Shown piece after piece: positions 1-9,721 of a stretch of 64,000 bases of DNA; positions within the stretch are counted from its first letter, which is position 1; the number at the start of each line of letters is the position of its first letter. The notes beneath the pieces were generated by a model. That model made no database searches, was not told the DNA's origin, and saw only the letters and a program-made list of their open reading frames with translations. The position numbers and the translations under genes are program-made. Origin of the DNA: Oerskovia turbata (GTDB lineage: Bacteria > Actinomycetota > Actinomycetes > Actinomycetales > Cellulomonadaceae); contig NZ_JOFV01000013.1 in NCBI RefSeq assembly GCF_000718325.1, forward strand, positions 62,001-126,000, written 5' to 3'.

Positions 1-1
1 C

Positions 2-151
2 GAGGTCGACCAGCTCGCACTTGCCGGTCCGCCCACGGACGACGCGGGGCTCGAGATCGCGTCGATGCCCTACGGGGGAGCGAGCTGGACCGACACGCCC
101 GGCGCGCCCTTCGGCCCCCCGGAATTCACCTGCGCCCCGGAAGGACGCTGA
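2..151 (+). CDS. narJ: NarJ C-terminal end (partial, cut by window edge)
   Basis: An open frame enters from the left edge and stops at the TGA at 149-151, three bases before narI. Only the last 49 residues are visible, a Pro/Gly-rich tail with no motif. The assignment rests on position: in nitrate reductase operons narJ, the cytoplasmic chaperone that inserts the molybdenum cofactor into NarG, directly precedes narI. The close spacing to narI fits that order. The tail sequence itself cannot prove the family. Confidence 0.6.
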   Translation, partial: EVDQLALAGPPTDDAGLEIASMPYGGASWTDTPGAPFGPPEFTCAPEGR

Positions 152-154
152 CTC

Positions 155-862
155 ATGTGGGACACCCTCCTCTTCGTGGTGCTGCCGTACGTCTGCCTCG
201 CGATCTTCGTCGTCGGGCACGTGTGGAGGTACCGCAACGACCAGTTCGGCTGGACGACCCGCACGAGCCAGGTGCTCGAGAAGCGGTGGCTCGCGTGGGG
301 CTCGCCCCTGTTCCACTTCGGGGCGCTGTTCGCGATCCTCGGCCACGCCGCGGGGCTCCTGATCCCGACGTCGTGGACCCGGGCCCTCGGGATCTCCGAC
401 CACACGTACCACGTGGTCGCGGTCGCGGCCGGGACCGTCGCGGGGGTCGTGCTGTGCGCGGGCCTCGCGATCCTGCTGCTGCGCAGGTTCTACGTCTCGG
501 ACCGCATCCGCGTCGTCACGACCCCCATGGACCGGGTCCTGTACCTCCTGCTCACCGTCGAGATCGCGGTCGGCATGTGGCAGACCGTCGCGATCAACGT
601 GTTCGGCTCGGGCTACGAGTACCGCGGCACGGTCTCGGTGTGGTTCCGCCAGCTCTTCATGCTCCAGCCCGACCCGTCGCTCATCACCTCGGCACCTGCG
701 GTCTACGGCTGGCACGCCGTCCTCGCGTGCCTCCTCCTCGCGATCTGGCCCTTCACACGGCTCGTGCACGTGTGGTCCGTGCCCGTCGCGTACCTCGCCC
801 GGCCGTACGTGGTCTACCGGCAGCGCTCCGCCGCGCCGGGGCGGGGCAAGGTGCGGGCATGA
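155..862 (+). CDS. narI: Respiratory nitrate reductase gamma subunit NarI
   Basis: A 235-residue membrane cytochrome b that takes electrons from quinol and passes them to NarGH. Five hydrophobic segments are visible. The histidines expected to hold the two b hemes are present at about 54, 64, 187 and 205; the last two sit exactly where the E. coli ligands do. The length matches the family (about 225-240 aa). The ATG follows the narJ stop by three bases. Its own stop overlaps the next start (ATGA at 859-862), so nitrate reductase and cofactor genes are translationally coupled. Confidence 0.95.
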   Translation: MWDTLLFVVLPYVCLAIFVVGHVWRYRNDQFGWTTRTSQVLEKRWLAWGSPLFHFGALFAILGHAAGLLIPTSWTRALGISDHTYHVVAVAAGTVAGVVLCAGLAILLLRRFYVSDRIRVVTTPMDRVLYLLLTVEIAVGMWQTVAINVFGSGYEYRGTVSVWFRQLFMLQPDPSLITSAPAVYGWHAVLACLLLAIWPFTRLVHVWSVPVAYLARPYVVYRQRSAAPGRGKVRA

Positions 863-1311
863 GCGCGGACCGAGCCGACGTCGCCCTGGGTGCCCGCGTC
901 GTCCTCACGGGTGTGGGGGAGTCCGTCCTCGACGTCGCCGCGCACGAGCGCGCGGTGGCCTGCGCGCACGCCGGTGCCGTCGTGACCTTCGCGGGCGTGG
1001 TGCGCGACCACGACGGCGGCCGGTCCGTCGCCGCGCTCACGTACGAGGCGCACCCCGACGCGGACCGCATCCTGGGCGAGATCGCGGCGCGCGTCGCAGC
1101 CCGCTCGGGCGCGGTCCGGGTCGCGGTGTCCCACCGCGTGGGCGACCTCACGATCGGCGACGTCGCGCTCGTCGCGGCCGTGTCCTCGGCCCACCGCGCC
1201 CAGGCCTTCGCGGCGTGCGGCGACCTGGTCGAGGAGGTCAAGGCGGAACTGCCCGTGTGGAAGCGCCAGGTCTTCGCCGACGGCACGCACGAGTGGGTCG
1301 GGGCGCTGTGA
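859..1311 (+). CDS. moaE: Molybdopterin synthase catalytic subunit MoaE
   Basis: A 150-residue protein in which MoaE, with thiocarboxylated MoaD, converts cyclic pyranopterin monophosphate to molybdopterin. Family hallmarks are the GAVVTFAGVVRDHD segment near residue 38, the LTYEAHPDAD stretch, the ISHRVGDLTIGD-like block (here VSHRVGDLTIGD) and the C-terminal ELPVWKRQ with the catalytic lysine. The start is the ATG that overlaps the narI stop. Its stop overlaps the GTG of moaA. Placement behind narI indicates cofactor made for this nitrate reductase. Confidence 0.95.
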   Translation: MSADRADVALGARVVLTGVGESVLDVAAHERAVACAHAGAVVTFAGVVRDHDGGRSVAALTYEAHPDADRILGEIAARVAARSGAVRVAVSHRVGDLTIGDVALVAAVSSAHRAQAFAACGDLVEEVKAELPVWKRQVFADGTHEWVGAL

Positions 1312-2459
1312 GCATCGCGCCCACGGTCGAGCGCACGGTCGGGGACCTCCTGCCCGACGGCGCCCCACCCGCCGAGCACGTCGCGCCCGGACGCGCGGAC
1401 CCAGGGCGCGCGACGCCGTCGGGAGCTCTCCCGCCAAGGCGCGCGACGCCGTCGGACGCGGACCGGCGAGACGCTCCCGGGCTCGTCGACCGGTTCGGGC
1501 GGCGCCACCGCGACCTGCGGATCTCCCTGACCGACCGCTGCTCCCTGCGGTGCACCTACTGCATGCCCGCCGAGGGGATGCCGTGGCTGGCCTCCGACGA
1601 GCTCCTCACGGTCACCGAGATGACCCGTGTCGCGGCCGTCGCGGTCCGGCACGGGATCCAGGAGATCCGCCTCACGGGCGGCGAACCGCTCCTGCGCCCC
1701 GACATCGTCGAGATCGTGACAGGCCTGGCCGCGCTCCCCGGCGCCCCCGAGGTGTCGATGACCACCAACGGACTGCGGCTGCCGGCGCTCGCCGCCCCGC
1801 TGCGCGACGCCGGGCTGAGCCGGCTCAACACGTCGCTCGACACCCTGCGGCGCGACCGGTACGCGCAGCTGACACGCCGCGACCGCCTGGACCAGGCGCT
1901 CGCCGGGCTCGCCGCCGCCGACCGGGCGGGCTTCACGAGGACCAAGCTCAACGCCGTCCTCGTGCGGGGCGTCAACGACGACGAGACGGTCGACCTGCTG
2001 CGGTTCGCGCTCGAGCGCGGCTACGAGCTGCGGTTCATCGAGCAGATGCCGCTCGACGCGGGCCGCACCTGGACCCGTGAGGGCATGGTCACGGCCGACG
2101 AGGTGCTCGCCTCGCTCAGCAGGTCCTTCGACCTCGCCCCCGTGCCCACGCGCGGCGCGGCGCCCGCCGAACGGTGGACGGTCGACGGCACCGACGCCGT
2201 CGTCGGGATCGTGGCCTCCGTGACACGACCCTTCTGCGGGGCCTGCGACCGGATCCGCCTCACGTCCGACGGCCAGCTCCGCAGCTGCCTGTTCGCGCAC
2301 GACGAGACCGACCTGCGGACGCTCCTGCGCGCAGGAGCCGACGACGAGCAGATCGCGGCAGCACTCGGCCTCGCAGTCCGCACCAAGGCCGCCGGGCACA
2401 CCATCGGCAGCGCCGACTTCGAACAACCCGCCCGCGGCATGTCCGCGATCGGCGGATGA
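1308..2459 (+). CDS. moaA: GTP 3',8-cyclase MoaA (radical SAM)
   Basis: Catalyses the first step of molybdenum cofactor synthesis, GTP to 3',8-cyclo-7,8-dihydro-GTP. The radical-SAM CxxxCxxC cluster lies at Cys78, Cys82 and Cys85, and the second iron-sulfur site is visible in RPFCGACDRIRL with a third cysteine in LRSCLF. The protein ends in Gly-Gly, as MoaA does. I place the start at the GTG overlapping the moaE stop (383 aa). Unusually, about 55 residues of Pro/Ala/Arg-rich sequence precede the core, and they encode two copies of a GACGCCGTCGG repeat and one GCCCGACGGCGCC. moaC is not in this cluster. Confidence 0.95.
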   Translation: MSIAPTVERTVGDLLPDGAPPAEHVAPGRADPGRATPSGALPPRRATPSDADRRDAPGLVDRFGRRHRDLRISLTDRCSLRCTYCMPAEGMPWLASDELLTVTEMTRVAAVAVRHGIQEIRLTGGEPLLRPDIVEIVTGLAALPGAPEVSMTTNGLRLPALAAPLRDAGLSRLNTSLDTLRRDRYAQLTRRDRLDQALAGLAAADRAGFTRTKLNAVLVRGVNDDETVDLLRFALERGYELRFIEQMPLDAGRTWTREGMVTADEVLASLSRSFDLAPVPTRGAAPAERWTVDGTDAVVGIVASVTRPFCGACDRIRLTSDGQLRSCLFAHDETDLRTLLRAGADDEQIAAALGLAVRTKAAGHTIGSADFEQPARGMSAIGG

Positions 2460-2505
2460 CCCCCACCCGCAACCGCACCGAACCCGCACCACAAGGAGCG
2501 ACGAC

Positions 2506-2760
2506 ATGCCCGCCATCACCCTGCGCTACTACGCCGCGGCCCGCGCCGCGGCGAACGGCCTCGACGAGGAGGTGATCGAGACCGAGAGCCCCGCCGCCGC
2601 GCTCCGCGTCAGCGCACGCCGGCACGGCGAGCCGATGCAGCGCGTGCAGGTCGTCTCCTCGTACCTCCAGGACGGCCGCGCGCTGCGCCCCGAGGCAGCA
2701 GCCACCCCCGTCACCGGACCCGTGACGATCGACGTCCTCCCACCCTTCGCCGGCGGATGA
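2506..2760 (+). CDS. moaD: Molybdopterin synthase sulfur carrier MoaD
   Basis: An 84-residue beta-grasp protein ending in Gly-Gly, the tail that is adenylated and thiocarboxylated so that MoaE can move sulfur to the pterin. The N-terminus (ITLRYYAAARAAA) and the VLPPFAGG end match the MoaD/ThiS family. An AAGGAG ribosome binding site sits 8 bases before the ATG. It lies 46 bases after moaA and its stop overlaps the next start (ATGA). Confidence 0.9.
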   Translation: MPAITLRYYAAARAAANGLDEEVIETESPAAALRVSARRHGEPMQRVQVVSSYLQDGRALRPEAAATPVTGPVTIDVLPPFAGG

Positions 2761-3191
2761 ACGACAAGACGAGATCCCACGTCAGCGAGACCTACCCACC
2801 CCTCGACGCGCACGAGTCGACCCTCGTCCCGTCCGCGCGCCACCGGGCCGGTCTGCACGGGCCCCTGACCGGCGGGTGGCTCCTCACCGCGAGCGTGAGC
2901 CAGCTCAGCGCCGTCATCGCCGTCCTGTGGTGCGGCCTGCAGGCCCACCCGGACATGACGCCGCCCGGGACCGTGCTGCTCCTCGCAGCCATGCTCGCAG
3001 CCCACTGGCTGGTCTCGATCACCGTGTTCGCGCTCGGACGAGCACGATTCCGGGTCCTCGAACGGCGGTACCTCGCCTGGCTCGACGGGCTCACCACCGA
3101 GCAGCGCGCACAGCACTGCCGCCACGCCCAGCGCAGGCTCCTGGAGCACGAGCAGACACCCCGGCACTGGGTCGTGCCCGCCGACTGGTGA
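2757..3191 (+). CDS. Small two-helix membrane protein, unknown function
   Basis: A 144-residue protein with two clear membrane segments, roughly residues 40-60 (LLTASVSQLSAVIAVLWCGL) and 72-92 (VLLLAAMLAAHWLVSITVFAL). A charged cytoplasmic-looking tail contains many Arg, His and Gln. I do not recognise the family. The ATG overlaps the moaD stop, so it is co-translated with the nitrate reductase and cofactor operon and may act with it, but nothing in the sequence shows how. Confidence 0.7.
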   Translation: MNDKTRSHVSETYPPLDAHESTLVPSARHRAGLHGPLTGGWLLTASVSQLSAVIAVLWCGLQAHPDMTPPGTVLLLAAMLAAHWLVSITVFALGRARFRVLERRYLAWLDGLTTEQRAQHCRHAQRRLLEHEQTPRHWVVPADW

Positions 3192-3234
3192 CGGTGCTGC
3201 TGGTCCGGCGAGGACGAGGAGCGGGACCGAGGCC

Positions 3235-3563
3235 AGGAGAGCTCGGCGACGAGCCGGGCCGTGAGCGGCGCCGCGACCCCGTGGCGATCGACGGCCCGCA
3301 CGACCGCGCCGCCGATCGCGTCGACCTCCGCGACCAGCGCCTCGAGCTCGCCCCGGTGGACCGTGCGCACCTCACCGATCGTCACGCGGTACCGCGTCGT
3401 GAACAGGGCCAGCGGCGCCAGGAAGGACGATCTCCACGAACGGGCTGCCGTGGTCGAGGGCTTCCGTCAGGCCGGTCGCCTTGACCGCGACGAGCAGCAC
3501 GTCGACCGGCTCGGTGAGGCGCGCCGTCACCCGGACGGCAGGGGACGGCCGGCAGGTGCGCCG
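3235..3563 (-). pseudogene. Decayed ketopantoate reductase (PanE/ApbA-like) remnant
   Basis: This stretch between two plus-strand genes has no intact gene. On the minus strand, two pieces in different frames resemble ketopantoate 2-reductase. The upstream piece contains PVDVLLVAVKATGLTEALDH, like the NADPH-domain VAVKA region. The downstream piece contains RGELEALVAEVDAIGGAVV followed by RHGVAAPLTARLVAEL, like the C-terminal helical end of PanE. The middle of the protein is missing and the frame changes near 3372-3385, so the gene is broken. The family call is by recall of motifs; other 6-phosphogluconate-dehydrogenase-like reductases are possible. Confidence 0.5.
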
Positions 3564-3690
3564 GTGGAACGAACAGGACAGGTGCCTCGTTGGTGACTCA
3601 TGACAGCCCGTGAGCACGGCACCGGCATACCCGGCCGGTGGACGTCCGGGACGAACGAGCGTGCGCACGACGCACAGCAGGGACGACGCG

Positions 3691-4248
3691 ATGCCGGTGC
3701 AGCAGACCGAGACCACCCGCCCATGGACGTTCGACGCACGCGCCGGCGCGGCATACGGGCTCATGACGGCTGCCTGGTACACCGTGCCCGACCTCGTCGA
3801 ACGGCGCGGGACCCGGGCGCTCCTCAAGACGGCCTGCGGGGTCGCCGGCGCTGCGGTGCTGCTCCGGACCGGCGAGGGCCGTCAGGCGATCGACGGCGTC
3901 CGCAAGGTCCGCGACGCCCTGCGTGACACCGAGGGCTCCGAGGTCGCCGCAGGCACGACGACGCCCTGGGAGCAGACGTCCGACGAAGACGTCCCGGACA
4001 ACACGCCGTACACCCTCACGCCGGTCGAGATCACCCCGGGCGGAAAGGTCGCGATCGCCGTCGGAACGGCTGTCGTCCTCGGGGCGACGACCGCGTTCGC
4101 CGTCGTCGGGGAGAAGGGCGCGTACCGCTGGGGCGAGCGCATGCGTGCCCGCGGGGTGCGCGCCCCGCACCTGCGCGTGGGACTCGTCCTGGGCGCCGCC
4201 GCAGCGGCCCTCGGAGGCCTGGTCCCGGCGTCCACCGAGGACGCCTGA
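3691..4248 (+). CDS. Hypothetical membrane protein
   Basis: A 185-residue protein of unknown function. It has weakly hydrophobic segments near residues 20-60 and two stronger ones near 120-140 (KVAIAVGTAVVLGATTAFAVV) and 160-178 (LRVGLVLGAAAAALGGLV), separated by an acidic, Thr-rich linker. The start is the ATG at 3691, preceded by CAGGGA; a longer in-frame start at 3610 exists but would add a Gly/Arg-rich tail with no ribosome binding site. The CRISPR array begins about 70 bases downstream. Confidence 0.6.
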   Translation: MPVQQTETTRPWTFDARAGAAYGLMTAAWYTVPDLVERRGTRALLKTACGVAGAAVLLRTGEGRQAIDGVRKVRDALRDTEGSEVAAGTTTPWEQTSDEDVPDNTPYTLTPVEITPGGKVAIAVGTAVVLGATTAFAVVGEKGAYRWGERMRARGVRAPHLRVGLVLGAAAAALGGLVPASTEDA

Positions 4249-4316
4249 AATCCAGGTGCGCTCGTGGGGCGGTGGCGGCCTGGGGGCGGCCGCGGGTGGC
4301 TAAGCGGTGAGAACTC

Positions 4317-7300
4317 GGGTCACCTGCGCTCATGAGGGGAGCGGAGAAGCGGTGCGCGACGACACCATCGGGCCCGGCTCCCCACGCCCATGCGGGGAGC
4401 ACCGACCCCAGACCGCCACCACCGAACGGCCAGAGGGATCGCCCCGCTCACGCGGGGAGCGCCGGACTACCCCACCGCCGTCGACAAGGTCCGCCGGATC
4501 ACCCCCGCTCACGCGGGGAGCACATGTCGGCCTGCAGGTGGTCCGTCTCGGGGTGGGGATCACCCCCGCTCACGCGGGGAGCACAGTTTGACCGTGTTGC
4601 AGCGCTTGACACCTACCGGATCACCCCCGCTCACGCGGGGAGCACAGTTTGACTGTGTTGCAGCGCTTGACACCTACCGGATCACCCCCGCTCACGCGGG
4701 GAGCACGGGTACGCCCGCGAGGTCGTGGAGGCGTCGCACGGATCACCCCCGTTCACGCGGGGAGCACCAGCCCCCTGAGGTCACGCTGCCGGGGTTGTGG
4801 GGATCACCCCCGCTCACGCGGGGAGCACATTCTTCCGGTCGTTATCGGCCTGGTCGGGCTGGGATCACCCCCGCTCACGCGGGGCGCACAAGTTCACGCC
4901 CAGTGGGAAGGCAGTCCTGAACGGATCACCCCCGCTCACGCGGGGAGCACCGCTGTTCCTTGCGGATCGCGGTCTTGAGGTCCGGATCACCCCCGCTCAC
5001 GCGGGGAGCACGAGCTCACCCCGCCGGATGAGACCCGCGTGACGGGATCACCCCCCGCTCACGCGGGGAGCACGGCGATACCGTCAGCGCCGCGGTGCTC
5101 GCGTGCGGATCACCCCCGCTCACGCGGGGAGCACTCGCGCTGGGCGGCGATGCGCCCGACCGGCTCGGGATCACCCCCGCTCACGCGGGGAGCACGCCGC
5201 GCAGTTCGCGCAGCTGGGCGTCCTGGTCCGGATCACCCCCGCTCACGCGGGGAGCACTCCAGATCTTCTGAGGAGCCCAGAGCATGCGAGGGATCACCCC
5301 CGCTCACGCGGGGAGCACTCCGGGTCCAGAACCGCGCCGAGCTCTCCCGCGGGATCACCCCCGCTCACGCGGGGAGCACGAGTACGGGACGGTCGCCGTG
5401 CCGACCCGGTTCGGATCACCCCCGCTCACGCGGGGAGCACGGAACAGCATCGGTGGCGGAATCGCTAAGGGGATCACCCCCGCTCACGCGGGGAGCACAC
5501 AGTCTTCGGCGGCGCAGGTCGCGCCGACGAGGGGATCACCCCCGCTCACGCGGGGAGCACGGTATCTTCCCGACGTTGACCGGGTGGCGCCTGGGATCAC
5601 CCCCGCTCACGCGGGGAGCACGGCCGCGGCCGTCGAGGAGGTCATGCCCCGTGACGGATCACCCCCGCTCACGCGGGGAGCACATGCGGTTCGCGTCCGA
5701 CGAGTTCCGCGACTACGGATCACCCCCGCTCACGCGGGGAGCACGTCGGCGAGGAACGACTCGGGCAGGTCGCGGCACGGATCACCCCCGCTCACGCGGG
5801 GAGCACGGACACCGGGGCGGTCAGCGCTTCGAGCCGGGCGGATCACCCCCGCTCACGCGGGGAGCACGGACACCGGGGCGGTCAGCGCTTCGAGCCGGGC
5901 GGATCACCCCCGCTCACGCGGGGAGCACCCAGGGGTCCAAGGGATTCACGTCCGCGGCGGGGGATCACCCCCGCTCACGCGGGGAGCACGGACAGGGGCT
6001 GCGCCAGGTGCCAGACCCGGCGGGATCACCCCCGCTCACGCGGGGAGCACCTTCGACGGCTCGACGGCTGACCCCTACCCGGCGGATCACCCCCGCTCAC
6101 GCGGGGAGCACACCTCGTCCGCAGCGGCCCATGCCGCGTCGTACGGATCACCCCCGCTCACGCGGGGAGCACAGGAGTGGGAAGGGCGCATTCCTCGTGA
6201 AGAGGGGATCACCCCCGCTCACGCGGGGAGCACCCGACTCGTTCCGAACGTGACAAGGTGGCGCCCCGGATCACCCCCGCTCACGCGGGGAACACTCCCG
6301 CGCCATCGCCGAGGTGCAGGCCGCCGTCGGGATCACCCCCGCTCACGCGGGGAGCACTTAAGGAGGTTGTAGACCCGGTAACGCTGATGGGGATCACCCC
6401 CGCTCACGCGGGGAGCACCCCGCATCCCTGGTCTCGGTCACCCCCGACGAGGGATCACCCCCGCTCACGCGGGGAGCACGCACACGGCGGGCAAGGCACC
6501 AAACGCGTGGGTCGGATCACCCCCGCTCACGCGGGGAGCACGACTGGCGCAAAGGCGTACAGCTTGTAGCCGCGGGATCACCCCCGCTCACGCGGGGAGC
6601 ACGCGGAGCGCTTGTGGTGGCCGTTGCTCTTCCAGGGATCACCCCCGCTCACGCGGGGAGCACGACGCTCCCGCCACTGCTCCCGCCGACGCGCCGGGAT
6701 CACCCCCGCTCACGCGGGGAGCACATGTAGGACGAGGGGTCCATGGAGACCCGGACGGGATCACCCCCGCTCACGCGGGGAGCACCTCATACAGGCCAAC
6801 GGCGCGGTCGTGGACTACGGATCACCCCCGCTCACGCGGGGAGCACATGCACGTGGACAACAGTTGGACGAACGTCCAGGGATCACCCCCGCTCACGCGG
6901 GGAGCACCTACGCCCTGGTGCCCGAGCCCCAGCGCGAGTGGGGATCACCCCCGCTCACGCGGGGAGCACTGTGAGGTCTCGCGGGCGACGTCGTAGCCGA
7001 CCGGATCACCCCCGCTCACGCGGGGAGCACGACGGCGTGAGCGACGCCCTTCTGCCCGATGGGGGATCACCCCCGCTCACGCGGGGAGCACGCAGCGCCG
7101 GCGGGTTCCGCATCATCCCCTCGGGGATCACCCCCGCTCACGCGGGGAGCACGCCAGGAATCGGAGGCCGGCGCTGTGCACGTTGGGATCACCCCCGCTC
7201 ACGCGGGGAGCACTCGCCGAGCGTGCGGGCGTCGTCGCCGGTGGTCGGATCACCCCCGCTCACGCGGGGAGCACGTCGGCACCGAAGACGTCGTCGGCAG

Positions 7301-9534
7301 TGAGGGCGGGATCACCCCCGCTCACGCGGGGAGCACATCGTCGAGACCTCGCGCGGCCTCGAGGCGACGGGATCACCCCCGCTCACGCGGGGAGCACTCG
7401 GAGGCCGAGCGTCCGTCGGCGATCCACGTCGGATCACCCCCGCTCACGCGGGGAGCACGACGACGTCCCGGCATGGCTCTACAGCACGAGCTGGATCACC
7501 CCCGCTCACGCGGGGAGCACCCCGCGCTCAGGCGCAGCTGCTCCGGGACGACCGGATCACCCCCGCTCACGCGGGGAGCACGTCGAGCTCATCATCGGCA
7601 CCGCCGGCGACGACGGATCACCCCCGCTCACGCGGGGAGCACGTGTCGGTCTCGTCCGCGGCGTCGAAGCCGCGCGGATCACCCCCGCTCACGCGGGGAG
7701 CACCCGCTCGTGGTGTCGATCCACAGCGTGGAGACCGGATCACCCCCGCTCACGCGGGGAGCACTTGTGGTCGATGAACACCTGCTTGACGCCGGACGGA
7801 TCACCCCCGCTCACGCGGGGAGCACGAGTAGGAGTCGATGCCGAGCGACATGGCTTCCGGATCACCCCCGCTCACGCGGGGAGCACAGGCCCGAGAGCGC
7901 GCCGGCGGCCTGCGAGCCTGGATCACCCCCGCTCACGCGGGGAGTACGCGAGGGGAGAGACCTGCGCGCCGGCCGGGAGCGGATCACCCCCGCTCACGCG
8001 GGGAGCACGCGTGCCCGAACGGTCCCGGCCACGACGAGCGGGGATCACCCCCGCTCACGCGGGGAGCACGTCGGCACGAGCAGGTTAGACCCGAGGTAGG
8101 GGGGATCACCCCCGCTCACGCGGGGAGCACTGGCTCAACCTCACGGTTGCTGACGGTTTCCCGGGATCACCCCCGCTCACGCGGGGAGCACCACCAGAAC
8201 GCGCCGGGCTGCGAATCCGGCCGAGGATCACCCCCGCTCACGCGGGGAGCACGTCGTGGCCACGGTCGCCGCGCTGTGCTCGGCCGGATCACCCCCGCTC
8301 ACGCGGGGAGCACCGCCCCTACGGCAACTCCCTTGAAATCAAGCCAGGATCACCCCCGCTCACGCGGGGAGCACCCCAACCCACACCAGGCCCCCCGTGA
8401 CAGCCGGGGATCACCCCCGCTCACGCGGGGAGCACATCCGGGTGCTGCGTCGCGCTCGTGACCGGGTGGGATCACCCCCGCTCACGCGGGGAGCACACGT
8501 ACCAGGCCCGCACGGGCCACCGGTCCTCCGGATCACCCCCGCTCACGCGGGGAGCACCGATGGTCAGATGCGGGTGCCGGCGGGGATCTCGGATCACCCC
8601 CGCTCACGCGGGGAGCACGTGTTCGCACGGCGTCGAGGGGGCAGGGACAGCGGATCACCCCCGCTCACGCGGGGAGCACACGCCCCGGCAGGCAGGGGGA
8701 GCAGCCGGGGCGGGATCACCCCCGCTCACGCGGGGAGCACGCAGGCGGTGGCCTTGGTGTCGCGGTGGCCACCGGGATCACCCCCGCTCACGCGGGGAGC
8801 ACCGCGTTCGGTCTGCGCCCGTCCACGACCCGTCGGGATCACCCCCGCTCACGCGGGGAGCACGAGGTCGTCGCCACCGGGACGTGCGTCCTGAAGGGAT
8901 CACCCCCGCTCACGCGGGGAGCACTCTGTCGACCTCGGGAGTCGAGTCCCGGGCGACGGATCACCCCCGCTCACGCGGGGAGCACCCCGGCCCCGACGAG
9001 CGCCCCGCGCTCACCCACGGATCACCCCCGCTCACGCGGGGAGCACTGTGGCCGAACAGTCGAATTCCTCGGTCTGAGGGGATCACCCCCGCTCACGCGG
9101 GGAGCACCTGCTCGGTGCTGGGTGTGTACTCAGCCACGGGGGATCACCCCCGCTCACGCGGGGAGCACCAGGACCTGGCTCTCGCCGCTACGCGCTGGGT
9201 CGGATCACCCCCGCTCACGCGGGGAGCACGCCTTGCCGGTGTCCTTGGCCTGGGTCTTGACGGGATCACCCCCGCTCACGCGGGGAGCACGCGCTCGAGG
9301 CATCCGAGGCCGACCCGTGGGAGGGATCACCCCCGCTCACGCGGGGAGCACTTCGAGGAGCCGTTGGACTTTCGGGTCTTGACCGGATCACCCCCGCTCA
9401 CGCGGGGAGCACGAGTGCTTGTAATGCGCGGGCGACTTCAGCATGGGATCACCCCCGCTCACGCGGGGAGCACGTACTCGTAGTCGATCTCCTCGACCAG
9501 GTGCAGGGATCACCCCCGCTCACGCGGGGAGCAC
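4317..9534 (-). CRISPR. Very large type I-E-like CRISPR array, 83 good repeats plus 3 degenerate
   Basis: A 28-base repeat (plus-strand form begins GGATCACCCCCGCTCACG and ends GCGGGGAGCAC) recurs from 4496 to 9534 with 61-62 base periodicity, giving 83 near-perfect copies. Three decayed copies lie at 4317, 4375 and 4436. Spacers are 30-34 bases, mostly 33. Read on the minus strand the repeat starts GTGCTCCCCGCG and ends GGTGATCC, the type I-E form. Decay at the low-coordinate end marks the trailer, so transcription runs right to left. Variant repeats are at 4740, 4862, 5045 (one extra C), 6268 and 7920. Spacers at 4585 and 4646 differ by one base; those at 5807 and 5868 are identical. No cas gene is present in the window. 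Confidence 0.98.
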
Positions 9535-9700
9535 TCTTCTTGACCTGCGACTTTACCGCCGTTGTCAGCGTATTGCCTTCACTTCTCCGGCGGCGACCAT
9601 GCACGGGCCTCCGCTCACATTTCCTGAACTGACGAACGAGGCGCCCTCGTTGATGTATGGCACATGCGTCGCGGGTCTCCCGCTCGGCGGCAGTCCCGCA
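9535..9700 (-). promoter_or_regulatory. Probable CRISPR leader
   Basis: The stretch immediately right of the last perfect repeat is less GC-rich than its surroundings and has no credible gene. On the minus strand it reads into the first repeat through TAAAGTCGCAGGTCAAGAAG. Its position at the end with perfect repeats, opposite the decayed end, is what a leader requires. The exact promoter is not visible to me and the right boundary is a guess. Confidence 0.6.
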
Positions 9701-9721
9701 CGAGCATCGTCGTCCAGGTCT

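Noticed and set aside
4390..9483. Long repetitive proteins with units such as SPPLTRGA, ITPAHAGST and DHPRSRGEH
   Set aside because: They are the three plus-strand translations of the CRISPR repeat. Frames pass through repeats because the repeat-spacer unit is 61-62 bases; there are no start signals and crRNA should come from the other strand.
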